Of a stretch of 64,000 bases of DNA, positions 9,096 to 16,896 are shown one piece after another (position 1 is the stretch's first letter; each line of letters begins with the position of its first letter). The position numbers were made by a program, and so were the translations under genes. The DNA lies in contig NZ_JACSCY010000002.1 in assembly GCF_014333615.1 (NCBI RefSeq), positions 124,001 through 188,000 on the forward strand, read 5' to 3'. This stretch comes from Hymenobacter citatus (GTDB lineage: Bacteria; Bacteroidota; Bacteroidia; Cytophagales; Hymenobacteraceae). Under the pieces are notes generated by a model. That model was not told the origin of the DNA, searched no databases, and worked only from the letters and a program-made list of their open reading frames with translations.

Positions 9096-9196
9096 TGTCA
9101 TCCTGAGCTTGCGAAGGACCTTGTCACGGTAGAACGACTGACGCAACAACGACTCGTTCAACTGGCATAAGGTCCTTCGCTGCACTCAGGATGACA
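9096..9196. repeat. inverted repeat, CATCCTGA family, copy B
   Basis: An imperfect member of the family (outer arms TGTCATCCTGAG.../...CTCAGGATGACA) with the AACGACTCGTT core in the same orientation as copy A. GTGA-rich sequence on the left (9033-9090) is roughly complementary to TCAC-rich sequence on the right (9205-9251), extending the pairing. Confidence 0.85.
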
Positions 9197-9245
9197 CGCA
9201 TTTTCTATTCAAACTTCACAAACTCACCACTCACCACTCACCATC

Positions 9246-9713
9246 TCACCTCCTCCGGCTACGGGTGACGCGTTGCAGGACTTCGCGGGTGAACTGGCGC
9301 TCGGCGGTGTAGAGCTGGCTTACCTGGCGGATGCTCAATACCTTCTGAAACTTGCGGAGGTAGTCTTTGTCGAGGTCTACTTCCTGCTGGCGCAGGGCCA
9401 GGACCTCGTTAAGGTTGTCCTTGAGCTGCTGGTCGCTGAGGGTTTCGGGGCGAGCGGTGCGCAGCTGGCGCGAGCGTTGGTTCAAGTCGCGGCGCTTGGC
9501 GGTGTACTCGTTGTAGACAGGCCAGAATTGCTGGGCCTGTTCCTGCGTGAGCAATATTTTTTCGGTGAGGTAAGCAATGCGGGCATTTTCGAGCTGGTTG
9601 AGGCGGTCGTTGGGGGCAGTTTGCGCAGTGCCCCGTAGACCGAAGGCCACCAGGGGTAGCAGCAAGAGCAGTGGGCGGATGGTGCGGAGGAAAAAGGCAG
9701 ACGATGGGTGCAT
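9246..9713 (-). CDS. periplasmic helical protein of the ECF-sigma sensor type
   Basis: 155 residues. After a signal peptide (cleavage after GTAQ), the mature protein is almost wholly charged helix (LEKARIAYLTEK-like, LTQEQAQQFWPVYNEY, LNEVLALRQQEVDLD). This resembles the Spy/CpxP-like proteins that Bacteroidota encode behind ECF sigma factors, often labelled sensor of ECF-type sigma factor. LTxEQAxxFWPVYNEY is the feature I find most characteristic. The start at 9713 rather than 9761 gives a clean signal peptide. It is the third gene of the sigma / membrane protein / periplasmic protein cassette, probably monitoring envelope state. The ligand is unknown. Confidence 0.7.
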   Translation of the reverse strand: MHPSSAFFLRTIRPLLLLLPLVAFGLRGTAQTAPNDRLNQLENARIAYLTEKILLTQEQAQQFWPVYNEYTAKRRDLNQRSRQLRTARPETLSDQQLKDNLNEVLALRQQEVDLDKDYLRKFQKVLSIRQVSQLYTAERQFTREVLQRVTRSRRR

Positions 9714-9729
9714 GGCGTAAAAATCAGGC

Positions 9730-10167
9730 TTATAGATACGAGTCGTCGGTGGGCTGGGCATCGAGGGCGCGTTGCAGCTCCTCGGGCGAAGCGTGCAGGT
9801 AACTGGCGGTGGTAGGCGCCGCGGCCGACAGGTCGGCCAAGTCGGCCAGGGTTACGCGGGCGTCGTTGGCCAGCAGGTACTGCACCAGCTCCTCCTGCGG
9901 CACCGCGGCCAGCGTGGCCGACGCTGAAGTAGGCGTAACGCTAAGTATCAGTGAGGCCGCAAAGCCGCCCAGCAGCAGCGTGGAGGCCAGGGCCGTGCGC
10001 AGGGGTAGGGGCAGGCGGGTCAGCCAGCCCAAGGCCGGCGCTGCATCCTCGGCGGGCTGCACGCGGGCCATCACGCGGCGCGGCAGCTGCTCGAAGTAGC
10101 CAGCCGGTGGCGCCGACAGCGGGTGCGGCCGGCGGGGGTGGTCGTCCAAGCGAAAAGGCGTGTTCAT
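9730..10167 (-). CDS. putative membrane-anchored anti-sigma factor
   Basis: 145 residues. A cytoplasmic N-terminal part of about 50 residues includes PAGYFEQLPRRVMARV, a motif often seen at this position in small Bacteroidota membrane proteins that follow ECF sigma genes. A single transmembrane helix follows at about 56-77, then a short Ala-rich periplasmic tail. It has no zinc-binding ZAS motif (HxxxCxxC), so the anti-sigma role rests on position: it lies 30 bases after the sigma gene and 16 bases before the periplasmic protein, all on one strand. It is the likely link between the periplasmic sensor and the sigma factor. Confidence 0.6.
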   Translation of the reverse strand: MNTPFRLDDHPRRPHPLSAPPAGYFEQLPRRVMARVQPAEDAAPALGWLTRLPLPLRTALASTLLLGGFAASLILSVTPTSASATLAAVPQEELVQYLLANDARVTLADLADLSAAAPTTASYLHASPEELQRALDAQPTDDSYL

Positions 10168-10197
10168 ATCGGTTAGAAGCGGCGCGGGCCGCAGGGT

Positions 10198-10752
10198 TTA
10201 ATCGTTGGCGGACTGATTGTTGACGTACTGCTCGATTTTCTTCACAGCGTGGTGGTAGGAGGCCTTCAGCGCCCCCACCGACGTGCCCGTGACCTCGGCC
10301 ATCTGCTCGTAGGTCATGTCCTCATAGTATTTCAGGTTGAACACCAGGCGCTGCTTGTCGGGCAGGCGCAGGATGGCTTTCTGGAGTTTCTGCTCCACCT
10401 CGTCGCCGGAAAGCACGCCGGGGTCGGCCTCGGCTTTGGCCAGCAGCTCGGCCCCCACGTCGTTGAGAGGTAGGAAAAACTTGCGCCGCTTGCTCGACAG
10501 AAAGTTCAGACACTCGTTTGTGGCGATGCGGTAAATCCAGGTGAAGAGGCTGGCATCCTGGCGGAAGTTTTCCAGGTTCTTCCACACCTTCACGAAGGTG
10601 TCCTGCGTGAGGTCATCGGCGTCCTGGTGGTCTACCACCATCTTGCGCACGTGCCAGTACACCCGCTGCTGGTACTTGCGCACCAGCTGGTTGAAGGCCA
10701 GATTGCGGGAGGCCGGATCAGCAAACTTGGCAAGTATCTCCTGGTCTTCCAA
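10198..10752 (-). CDS. ECF-type RNA polymerase sigma factor
   Basis: 184 residues with sigma region 2 (YWHVRKMVVDHQDADDLTQD, residues about 32-51, then TFVKVWKNL) and region 4 (YYEDMTYEQMAEVTGTSVGA, the helix-turn-helix that reads the -35 side). There are no regions 1 or 3, which defines the extracytoplasmic-function group. It should redirect RNA polymerase to a stress regulon, controlled by the two membrane and periplasmic proteins encoded next to it. Such cassettes commonly drive their own expression. It is divergent from the GH2 gene across about 370 bases that hold an inverted repeat. Confidence 0.92.
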   Translation of the reverse strand: MEDQEILAKFADPASRNLAFNQLVRKYQQRVYWHVRKMVVDHQDADDLTQDTFVKVWKNLENFRQDASLFTWIYRIATNECLNFLSSKRRKFFLPLNDVGAELLAKAEADPGVLSGDEVEQKLQKAILRLPDKQRLVFNLKYYEDMTYEQMAEVTGTSVGALKASYHHAVKKIEQYVNNQSAND

Positions 10753-11120
10753 GCAGAAGCGGGGGTTAGATAGGGTAGGGTACAGGGGTTAGACGCAGGA
10801 GGTAGGGTAGGGTTTAATGACTGAGCGAAAAATTGGTTTTCTCCGCCCTCGCTCGGCTGTGCCGAGTGAGTCCTACGCCCTAGCAGCTTTGCTGCGCGCG
10901 TCTGCTTGACGTTCGGGCTGTCCAAGCGGCGCGGCCGGATTCGGGGCAGAGTCCCTCAGGCGTAATCCTCACTCGGCACAGCCGAGCGAGGGCGGAAGGG
11001 GCGAGTACGAAGGCATATACCAGGTGTCAGGCAGCCAAAACCCGGCGCCCGTCGTACTACCGGAGGTCAGTGGGCGTTTTATAAAGGCGTCCCCGATTTC
11101 CGTCATCAACCCGCCCCTGC
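10753..11120. other. intergenic region with inverted repeat, no gene seen
   Basis: A 368-base divergent spacer between the sigma cassette and the GH2 gene. It should hold both promoters. The only strong structure is the paired repeat at 10842-10996. Confidence 0.6.
10842..10996. repeat. inverted repeat with self-palindromic arms
   Basis: Perfect 29-base arms at 10842-10870 and 10968-10996 are separated by 97 bases. Each arm contains its own small palindrome (CTCGGCTGTGCCGAG), so it can fold as two small hairpins or one long one. A decayed half copy appears at 48232-48262. Confidence 0.85.
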
Positions 11121-13007
11121 ATGGACCTCACCCATTCCAACTACGGCCTGTCGGCCAGCAAAGAAGAAGAAGAGTATACAGCCGTTGCTGGCGAGAAAGC
11201 GCCCGTTGCCTACCCCGACGAAGACCCCGGCAACCCCTTGCCCCGCGCCGTGCTGCGCCTCAACAACCACCAGCTGCTCGACGGCGAGTGGAAGTTTGCC
11301 GTGGATACCAACGACGATGGCCTGCGCGATGGCTGGCACCTGGGCCACGCCTACCAGCACACGGCCCAATGGCCGGGCTCGGTGGAGATGCACATGGCCG
11401 CCGCCAAAGGAGAGCCCAGTCCCATTGCCTGGAAAGATAAGGTAGTGGTGTGGTACGAGCGCGAGTTTGCGCTGCCCGAGCGCGATGAGGTAGAGGAGCG
11501 CTCCATGCTCCAGCTCACGTTTGGCGCCTGCGGCTACGAAACCCGCGTGTGGCTGAACGGGCATCCGCTGCAAACCATTGAGGGCGAAGAGATTCACTAC
11601 GGCGAATACACGTCGTTTTCCTACGAGCTACCCGAGGAAATGCTGCACCTGCGCAATCGCCTCACCGTACGCATTGCCGATACCATGGACGCCGAAACGC
11701 CCCGCGGCAAGCAGGAGTCGCACGTGTACAAGCGGGGCGGCATCTGGTACCAGACCTACACGGGCGCCGTGCGCTCGGTGTGGCTGGAAATGGTGGAGCG
11801 CAACCGTCTCCGCTCCCGCGTGGGGGTAGTGAGTGTGGTAGAAGACCAATTGGTGCGCTTCAACCTTACCCTGCGCATCCACGACCCTGGGCAGTACGTG
11901 GTTCGCCTGCAAGTATTTGGGCAGGAGTCGGACACAGCAGAACCGCTGGCTACCTCCGATTTTCCGATGCTCCTGGAAGCCGGCCAGCGCGAGCAGCGCG
12001 TGGTGATGGAGCTGCCTGGCGCCGAGCTCTGGTCGCCGGCCTCGCCCCGGCTCTACCGGCTGGTGGCGCAGCTTATTGATGTCAACGGCTACTCGGCCCA
12101 GATAGAGGCCTATTTTGGTCTGCGCAAGATCGAGGCGCGTGGCTGTTACGTGTACCTTAACAATGAGCGCATCTACCTCGATGGCATTCTCTACCAGCCC
12201 GGCACCGCTACCTACGCCGAGATGCAGCGCCATTTCTACGCCATGAAGGAGCTGGGCTGCAACCTGGTGCGCGTGCACATTGCCGGCGTCGACCCGCGCA
12301 TCTACAACCTGGCCGACGAGCTGGGACTCTTGCTGTGGGTGGAAGTGCCCAGCCCGCACAGCTCCACCACGCGCAGCCGGCACAACCACCGCGCCGAGCT
12401 GCTGCGCATGGTGGCGCTCATGGAAACGCACCCCTCCATCATCATTTGGAGCTTATATAATGAAGACTGGGGCGCCCAAGATATTGCCACCAACAGCAAA
12501 ACCCGGCAGTACATCGTGGATACCTACCACTACATGCAGTTGGCGCACCCGCAGTTTTTGGTGGTCGACAACGACGGCTGGCACCACATTTCCTACCTCG
12601 GCAGGCTGAAATCGGACCTGCTGACGGCCCACCTCTACACGCCCGACGCCAACCGCTGGCGCGAGCTGCTGGACCGATTGGTACGCGGCGAACTGGAAGG
12701 CACCGCCGCTTTCCCGCTGGTGGTAGGCGACCCATTTTTCTACCGTCGCCAGGTGCCGCTGCTGGTAAGCGAGTGGGGCGGCTTCGGCTTCCCCGACTAC
12801 GGCGGCCCCCAGGACGATGCCGAGCGCGCCGACCGTATTCGGGTGTTCAAGCAGGAGTTGCGCGCCCGCCCCATTGCTGGCGACGTGTATACCCAGGCCA
12901 CCAACATCGAAGATGAGCGCAATGGCCTGATCGACCCGCATACCGGCGAGCTGAACGTGCCGGCGGGGCTGCTGGCCTCGGGGCCGCCACCTGCGCCGTT
13001 GGGGTAG
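11121..13007 (+). CDS. glycoside hydrolase family 2 (beta-galactosidase/glucuronidase-like)
   Basis: 628 residues in GH2 order: a jelly-roll sugar-binding domain (about 45-230), an Ig-like domain (about 235-345), and a TIM barrel (about 350-610). The acid/base Glu448 lies in SLYNEDWG and the nucleophile Glu551 in LLVSEWGGFG. CNLVRVHIAGVDPRIYNLAD is the usual barrel entry. No signal peptide is visible (acidic start with a KEEEE run), so it is probably cytoplasmic and would act on imported oligosaccharides, unlike its exported neighbours. Sugar specificity (galactose, glucuronate or mannose) cannot be read from sequence. It is 72 bases upstream of the next glycosidase on the same strand. Confidence 0.9.
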   Translation: MDLTHSNYGLSASKEEEEYTAVAGEKAPVAYPDEDPGNPLPRAVLRLNNHQLLDGEWKFAVDTNDDGLRDGWHLGHAYQHTAQWPGSVEMHMAAAKGEPSPIAWKDKVVVWYEREFALPERDEVEERSMLQLTFGACGYETRVWLNGHPLQTIEGEEIHYGEYTSFSYELPEEMLHLRNRLTVRIADTMDAETPRGKQESHVYKRGGIWYQTYTGAVRSVWLEMVERNRLRSRVGVVSVVEDQLVRFNLTLRIHDPGQYVVRLQVFGQESDTAEPLATSDFPMLLEAGQREQRVVMELPGAELWSPASPRLYRLVAQLIDVNGYSAQIEAYFGLRKIEARGCYVYLNNERIYLDGILYQPGTATYAEMQRHFYAMKELGCNLVRVHIAGVDPRIYNLADELGLLLWVEVPSPHSSTTRSRHNHRAELLRMVALMETHPSIIIWSLYNEDWGAQDIATNSKTRQYIVDTYHYMQLAHPQFLVVDNDGWHHISYLGRLKSDLLTAHLYTPDANRWRELLDRLVRGELEGTAAFPLVVGDPFFYRRQVPLLVSEWGGFGFPDYGGPQDDAERADRIRVFKQELRARPIAGDVYTQATNIEDERNGLIDPHTGELNVPAGLLASGPPPAPLG

Positions 13008-13079
13008 GGGTATCGTGGCAGTGTGCGTACTTTCGTAGGCGTATCGCAATCTGCGTTTCCACCCAGCCCCTCCTCTTCT

Positions 13080-15818
13080 ATGAAATATACGCTCAAGCCG
13101 GCGTGCATACTGCTGGCGTGTTCTTTCCTACCGGCTTGTCATATGCAGAAACCCGTTGCGCTTACCACCACGGCTACTGCCGAAGCAACTGCTGCCGCGC
13201 CGGCCGTGTGGCAGTCGGAAGCCTATTCGCTCTACCCCGACCGCGTGGTGCAAGGCGCATACGTGGCCAAGGCGTTGTCGCGCACCGAGCTGGTGTCGAA
13301 CTACCAAAGCCCGGCCAACGCGTTTGTAGATCCACGCATTGAGTTCAAATTCAGCCTCAACGGCAAAGATAACGAGCTGCCGGTTGGGCAAAACCATACA
13401 ATGGTGGCCGTGCCAAAAGCAGGGCAAAACAGTTCGCTGGAAACGCCGGTTATTCCCTTCGGCCAGCACTTCGTGGATCCTACCCCGGTGCCGGCTAACA
13501 CCTACCTAGCACCTAACACCGCGCTAAAGATTCGGCTGGATATGCGGCCGGTGCTGGCAGCGTTTAAGCAGCAAGGCTACTACATCACCGCCAAAGGCGA
13601 TAAACTGTATCAGGCCGATTTCAAGCAGGTGTTTGTGGCGGGTAGCGTGGCGCCACTGAGCTGGGATTTTGATAATCTGGTAAATAAGCCGGAGCTGGAA
13701 CTGAAGGACCCCGACGGCGACGGTATTTACGAGGTGATGCTCACGCTGAACACGCCCGCCAACGCCAAAACCACGGCCAGCCGCTGGCAGCAAACCATCA
13801 ACACCGAAGACTTTCCGCAGTACCACTCCGACTATCCCCTCGCAGACGCGCTCTATAACCTGGCTCTGGAGGAAGCCCGCCGCGCTGTGGAGCCCGATAG
13901 CACTTTCCGCACAGGCAAGGAGTGGGCCGGGGTCTGGACACGTGATATCAGCTACTCCATCATCCTGGCGCAGGCCACGTTGCAGCCCAAGGTGGCCATG
14001 AACAGCCTCTTGCGCAAGGTCACGCCCGAGGGCCGCATCATTCAGGATACCGGCACGGGCGGCGCCTACCCCTGCTCCACCGACCGCATGATCTGGGCCG
14101 TGGCGGCCTGGGAAATCTATAAGGTGACGGGCGACGACGCGTGGCTGCGCAAGGTCTACCCCATCATCACCCAATCCATCGAAGACGACGTGCAGAATGC
14201 CTACGACCCGGCCACCGGGTTGGTGCGCGGCGAGTCGTCGTTTCTGGACTGGCGCGAGCAGACCTACCCCCGCTGGATGCAGCCCGTGGACATCTACCAG
14301 AGCGAAAACCTGGGCACCAATGCCGTGCACTACCAGGCCAACGTAGTAGCCGCCCACATGGCCCACCAGTTGGGTGATGCTGCCGCTGCCACCCGCCACC
14401 AGCAGTTGGCCGCCCGCATCAGGCAAGGCATCAACCAGCACCTGTGGCAGCCCGACAAAGGCTATTACGGCCAGTTTCTGTACGGCCGCAATTTCCTGAC
14501 GCTTTCCCCCAAAGCCGAGGCGCTGGGCGAGGCATTGAGCGTGTTGTTTGGGGTGGCCGAGGGTGCGCAGGCGCAGCAGGTGGTCAGCAAAACGCCTACC
14601 GTGCCGTTTGGGGTTCCGTGCATCTATCCGCAGATTCCGGGCATTCCGCCCTACCACAACAACGCGGTGTGGCCCTTTGTGCAGAGCTACTGGGCGCTGG
14701 CCGGCGCTAAAGCAGGCAACGAGGCATCCGTAATGGAAAGCATAGCCGCCATCTATCGCCCCGCGGCGCTGTTCCTGACCAACAAGGAAAACTACGTAGC
14801 CGAAAACGGCGACTTTGCTGGCACACAGATCAACAGCAGCAACATGCTTTGGAGTCTCTCGGGCAGCCTGAGTTTGGTGTACAAGGTGCTGTTTGGGATG
14901 CAGTTTGAGGCTGATCGGCTGGTGTTCCGGCCCTTTGTGCCGCAGGCGTTGCAGGGCACGCGCACGCTCACAGGCTTTCGGTACCGCCAGGCACTGCTGG
15001 ATGTGGAGATGAGCGGTTTCGGTAACCAGCTGCAAACCATTACGCTTGATGGTCAGCCGCTGGCCGAGGCCGCCGTACCGGCTACCCTCACCGGCCGCCA
15101 CCAGCTCCGCCTGGTGCTCACCAGCCAAGCGCCCGCAGCCGCGGCCGTGGCGCGGGTAGCCAACCGCTTCTCGCCCGAAACGCCCGTGGTTGCCTACGCC
15201 AACAACCAGCTGACGTGGCCGGCCGTGCCGGGCGCCACGGCCTACCAGCTCCTGAAAAATGGGCAGCTGGCCGGCCGTACCACTGAGCCGCGCTTTACCG
15301 TGTCGGCCAATGAGTATGCAGAGTACCAGGTAGTAGCGGTAGGCGCGGCGGGGCTGGAGTCGTTTGCCAGCGAGCCGCTGCCGGTGGGTAGCCGGTCCCA
15401 GCAGGTGCAGCTAGAAACCGTGGCTATCAAGTCGGCCCTACCCTACAAAGGCTTCTCGGGCAAGGGCTTTGTGGAAATCAGCAAGACGGAGAATCGTACG
15501 CTCACCATTCCCGTAACCGTGGCCGAAGCAGGGCTGTACGCTGTGGATTTTCGGTATGCCAACGGCAACGGCCCCATCAACACCCAAAACAAATGCGCCA
15601 TCCGCACGCTGCGGCGCGGCGCCGAGCTACTGGGCACGGTGGTGCTACCCCAGCGCGGTACCGGTGAGTGGTCGAACTGGGGATACAGCAATCCGCTACC
15701 CGTGCGCCTACCCAAAGGCACCACCCGGCTAACGCTGACCTTCGAGCCAGCCAACGAAAACATGAACGGCGAAGTCAATCAGGCCATGCTGGATTGTGTG
15801 CGAGTGGTGAAGTTGTGA
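13080..15818 (+). CDS. lipoprotein six-hairpin glycosidase with FnIII- and CBM-like tail
   Basis: 912 residues. A lipoprotein signal ends FLPAC with Cys20, so it is membrane-anchored, probably at the cell surface. A beta-rich N-terminal domain (to about 240) precedes an alpha/alpha six-hairpin barrel (about 245-660) with EWAGVWTRDISYS, GGAYPCSTDRMIW, SSFLDWREQTYP and the late Glu/Asn-rich segment ENGDFAGTQINSSNMLW. This resembles MGH1/GH63-like and debranching-type enzymes. An FnIII-like stretch (about 690-770) and a CBM6/35-like jelly roll (about 780-912, ending MLDCVRVVKL) follow. The substrate is unknown. I used the ATG at 13080 because it begins the signal peptide. Confidence 0.8.
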   Translation: MKYTLKPACILLACSFLPACHMQKPVALTTTATAEATAAAPAVWQSEAYSLYPDRVVQGAYVAKALSRTELVSNYQSPANAFVDPRIEFKFSLNGKDNELPVGQNHTMVAVPKAGQNSSLETPVIPFGQHFVDPTPVPANTYLAPNTALKIRLDMRPVLAAFKQQGYYITAKGDKLYQADFKQVFVAGSVAPLSWDFDNLVNKPELELKDPDGDGIYEVMLTLNTPANAKTTASRWQQTINTEDFPQYHSDYPLADALYNLALEEARRAVEPDSTFRTGKEWAGVWTRDISYSIILAQATLQPKVAMNSLLRKVTPEGRIIQDTGTGGAYPCSTDRMIWAVAAWEIYKVTGDDAWLRKVYPIITQSIEDDVQNAYDPATGLVRGESSFLDWREQTYPRWMQPVDIYQSENLGTNAVHYQANVVAAHMAHQLGDAAAATRHQQLAARIRQGINQHLWQPDKGYYGQFLYGRNFLTLSPKAEALGEALSVLFGVAEGAQAQQVVSKTPTVPFGVPCIYPQIPGIPPYHNNAVWPFVQSYWALAGAKAGNEASVMESIAAIYRPAALFLTNKENYVAENGDFAGTQINSSNMLWSLSGSLSLVYKVLFGMQFEADRLVFRPFVPQALQGTRTLTGFRYRQALLDVEMSGFGNQLQTITLDGQPLAEAAVPATLTGRHQLRLVLTSQAPAAAAVARVANRFSPETPVVAYANNQLTWPAVPGATAYQLLKNGQLAGRTTEPRFTVSANEYAEYQVVAVGAAGLESFASEPLPVGSRSQQVQLETVAIKSALPYKGFSGKGFVEISKTENRTLTIPVTVAEAGLYAVDFRYANGNGPINTQNKCAIRTLRRGAELLGTVVLPQRGTGEWSNWGYSNPLPVRLPKGTTRLTLTFEPANENMNGEVNQAMLDCVRVVKL

Positions 15819-15990
15819 GGTTGTGAAATTGTGAATAGAAGTATGGCTGTCATCCTGAGTGCAGCGAAGGACCTTATGCCCGTTGAACGAGTCGTTGGTA
15901 CGCTTGCCGTTCACACGTGATAAGGCCCTTCGCTGCACTCAGGATGACAGCCATACTTCTATTCACAATTTCACAACCTCACAACTTCAC
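15807..15990. repeat. inverted repeat, CATCCTGA family, copy C with extended GTGA arms
   Basis: The core element (15847-15952) has the family outer arms and the GAACGAGTCGTT core in the orientation opposite to copies A and B. Complementarity continues outward on both sides through TATGGCTG/CAGCCATA and GTGAAATTGTGAATAG-like arms to 15807 and 15990. The left arm overlaps the last codons of the preceding gene. Confidence 0.9.
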
Positions 15991-15994
15991 CTTT

Positions 15995-16744
15995 TCACCT
16001 CTTCGTCGCGTAGGAAAAGCCGACGGTAATGTTTGTATTGTCCGGGACTTTGCCTTCGCTGTACTGGCTTTCGTGGGTGTAATTGTAGCTGAAATTGAAG
16101 GCCAGGTGGTTGGTGAGCTTGAGGGCGGCCGTGGAGACGTTGCTGAAGCGGTAGTTGTTGAAGTTGGCGAGGGACGGCTGGTAAAACGTGATAGAGCTAA
16201 CCGTCAGTATTTTAATGGAATAGGTCACCTTCAGTCGCACCGAGTTGCGCGCCGTGAGCTTGGAGGTGCCGTCCTGAAAATTGGTTTTCTCCCGAATAAT
16301 CAAATTGCTGATCGAGACTTCCCTACCCAGCGTATCGGAGTAAAAGGCCCAGCCCGGCCCGGCACCCAGCTGCACGCGGTCGGTGATGCCGCGCAGGTTG
16401 CTACGCTCGAAACCCCCGATGGCATACGCCCGGAAGCGGCCCTTGTAGTAGTAGGGCGTGGCGTTGAGCAGCAATTCGCGCTCCTTCAGCAGGCCGTCTT
16501 GCTTGCCGTAGATAAAGCTGCCGTTGAGGGGTAGGCCGTAGTGCTGGCCGCGGGTGAAGGTGAGGGCCTGGGTGGTCGACAGCAGCGCCCGGTTCACGCC
16601 GCCTTTGCTGAAAGCGCCCGTCAGCTGCCCATTGTATACGATGAGCGTGGTGTCGCGCTGCTGCTGGTTTTGGGCGCGTGCTGCTGGCACGGCAAGGAGC
16701 AGAAACGCCAGCAGCAACAGGCAAAAGCAATACAGTTTTGGCAT
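15995..16744 (-). CDS. DUF481-like outer-membrane barrel protein
   Basis: 249 residues. A signal peptide (MPKLYCFCLLLLAFLLLAVP, cleavage after ARA) is followed by alternating strands. YYYKGRFRAYAIGGFERSNL, VQLGAGPGWAFYS and ARNSVRLKVTYSIK look like the DUF481 (salt-induced outer membrane) family, in which the protein is compared with a short barrel. It ends VGFSYATKR rather than in an aromatic residue. The start at 16744 is set by the signal peptide; the longer frame begins inside a palindrome shared with the divergent gene. Its role is unknown. Context suggests an envelope or osmotic function because a MscS channel is divergently transcribed. Confidence 0.7.
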   Translation of the reverse strand: MPKLYCFCLLLLAFLLLAVPAARAQNQQQRDTTLIVYNGQLTGAFSKGGVNRALLSTTQALTFTRGQHYGLPLNGSFIYGKQDGLLKERELLLNATPYYYKGRFRAYAIGGFERSNLRGITDRVQLGAGPGWAFYSDTLGREVSISNLIIREKTNFQDGTSKLTARNSVRLKVTYSIKILTVSSITFYQPSLANFNNYRFSNVSTAALKLTNHLAFNFSYNYTHESQYSEGKVPDNTNITVGFSYATKR

Positions 16745-16833
16745 AGAAATCGAGCTGGGCGAGCCGCAAAGGTAGGGCTGCCGCGCCAATGGGGCAGATG
16801 GGCTACGATTAGGAGCGCCCCGAGTATATTGCA

Positions 16834-16849
16834 CGGTCAATGTTGACCG
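16834..16849. promoter_or_regulatory. perfect 16-base palindrome in divergent promoter region
   Basis: CGGTCAA-TG-TTGACCG sits 90 bases from the DUF481 start and 48 bases before the MscS start. Its position and symmetry suit an operator for a dimeric regulator acting on both genes. The binding protein is unknown. Confidence 0.4.
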
Positions 16850-16896
16850 AACCGCACAGAGCCTCTTTTTTATCTGTATTTTCTACCCTTTCAGCT

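Noticed and set aside
13524..15128. 534-residue minus-strand frame opposite the six-hairpin glycosidase
   Set aside because: His/Gly/Val-rich composition and lack of domains mark it as a GC-bias shadow of the plus-strand gene.
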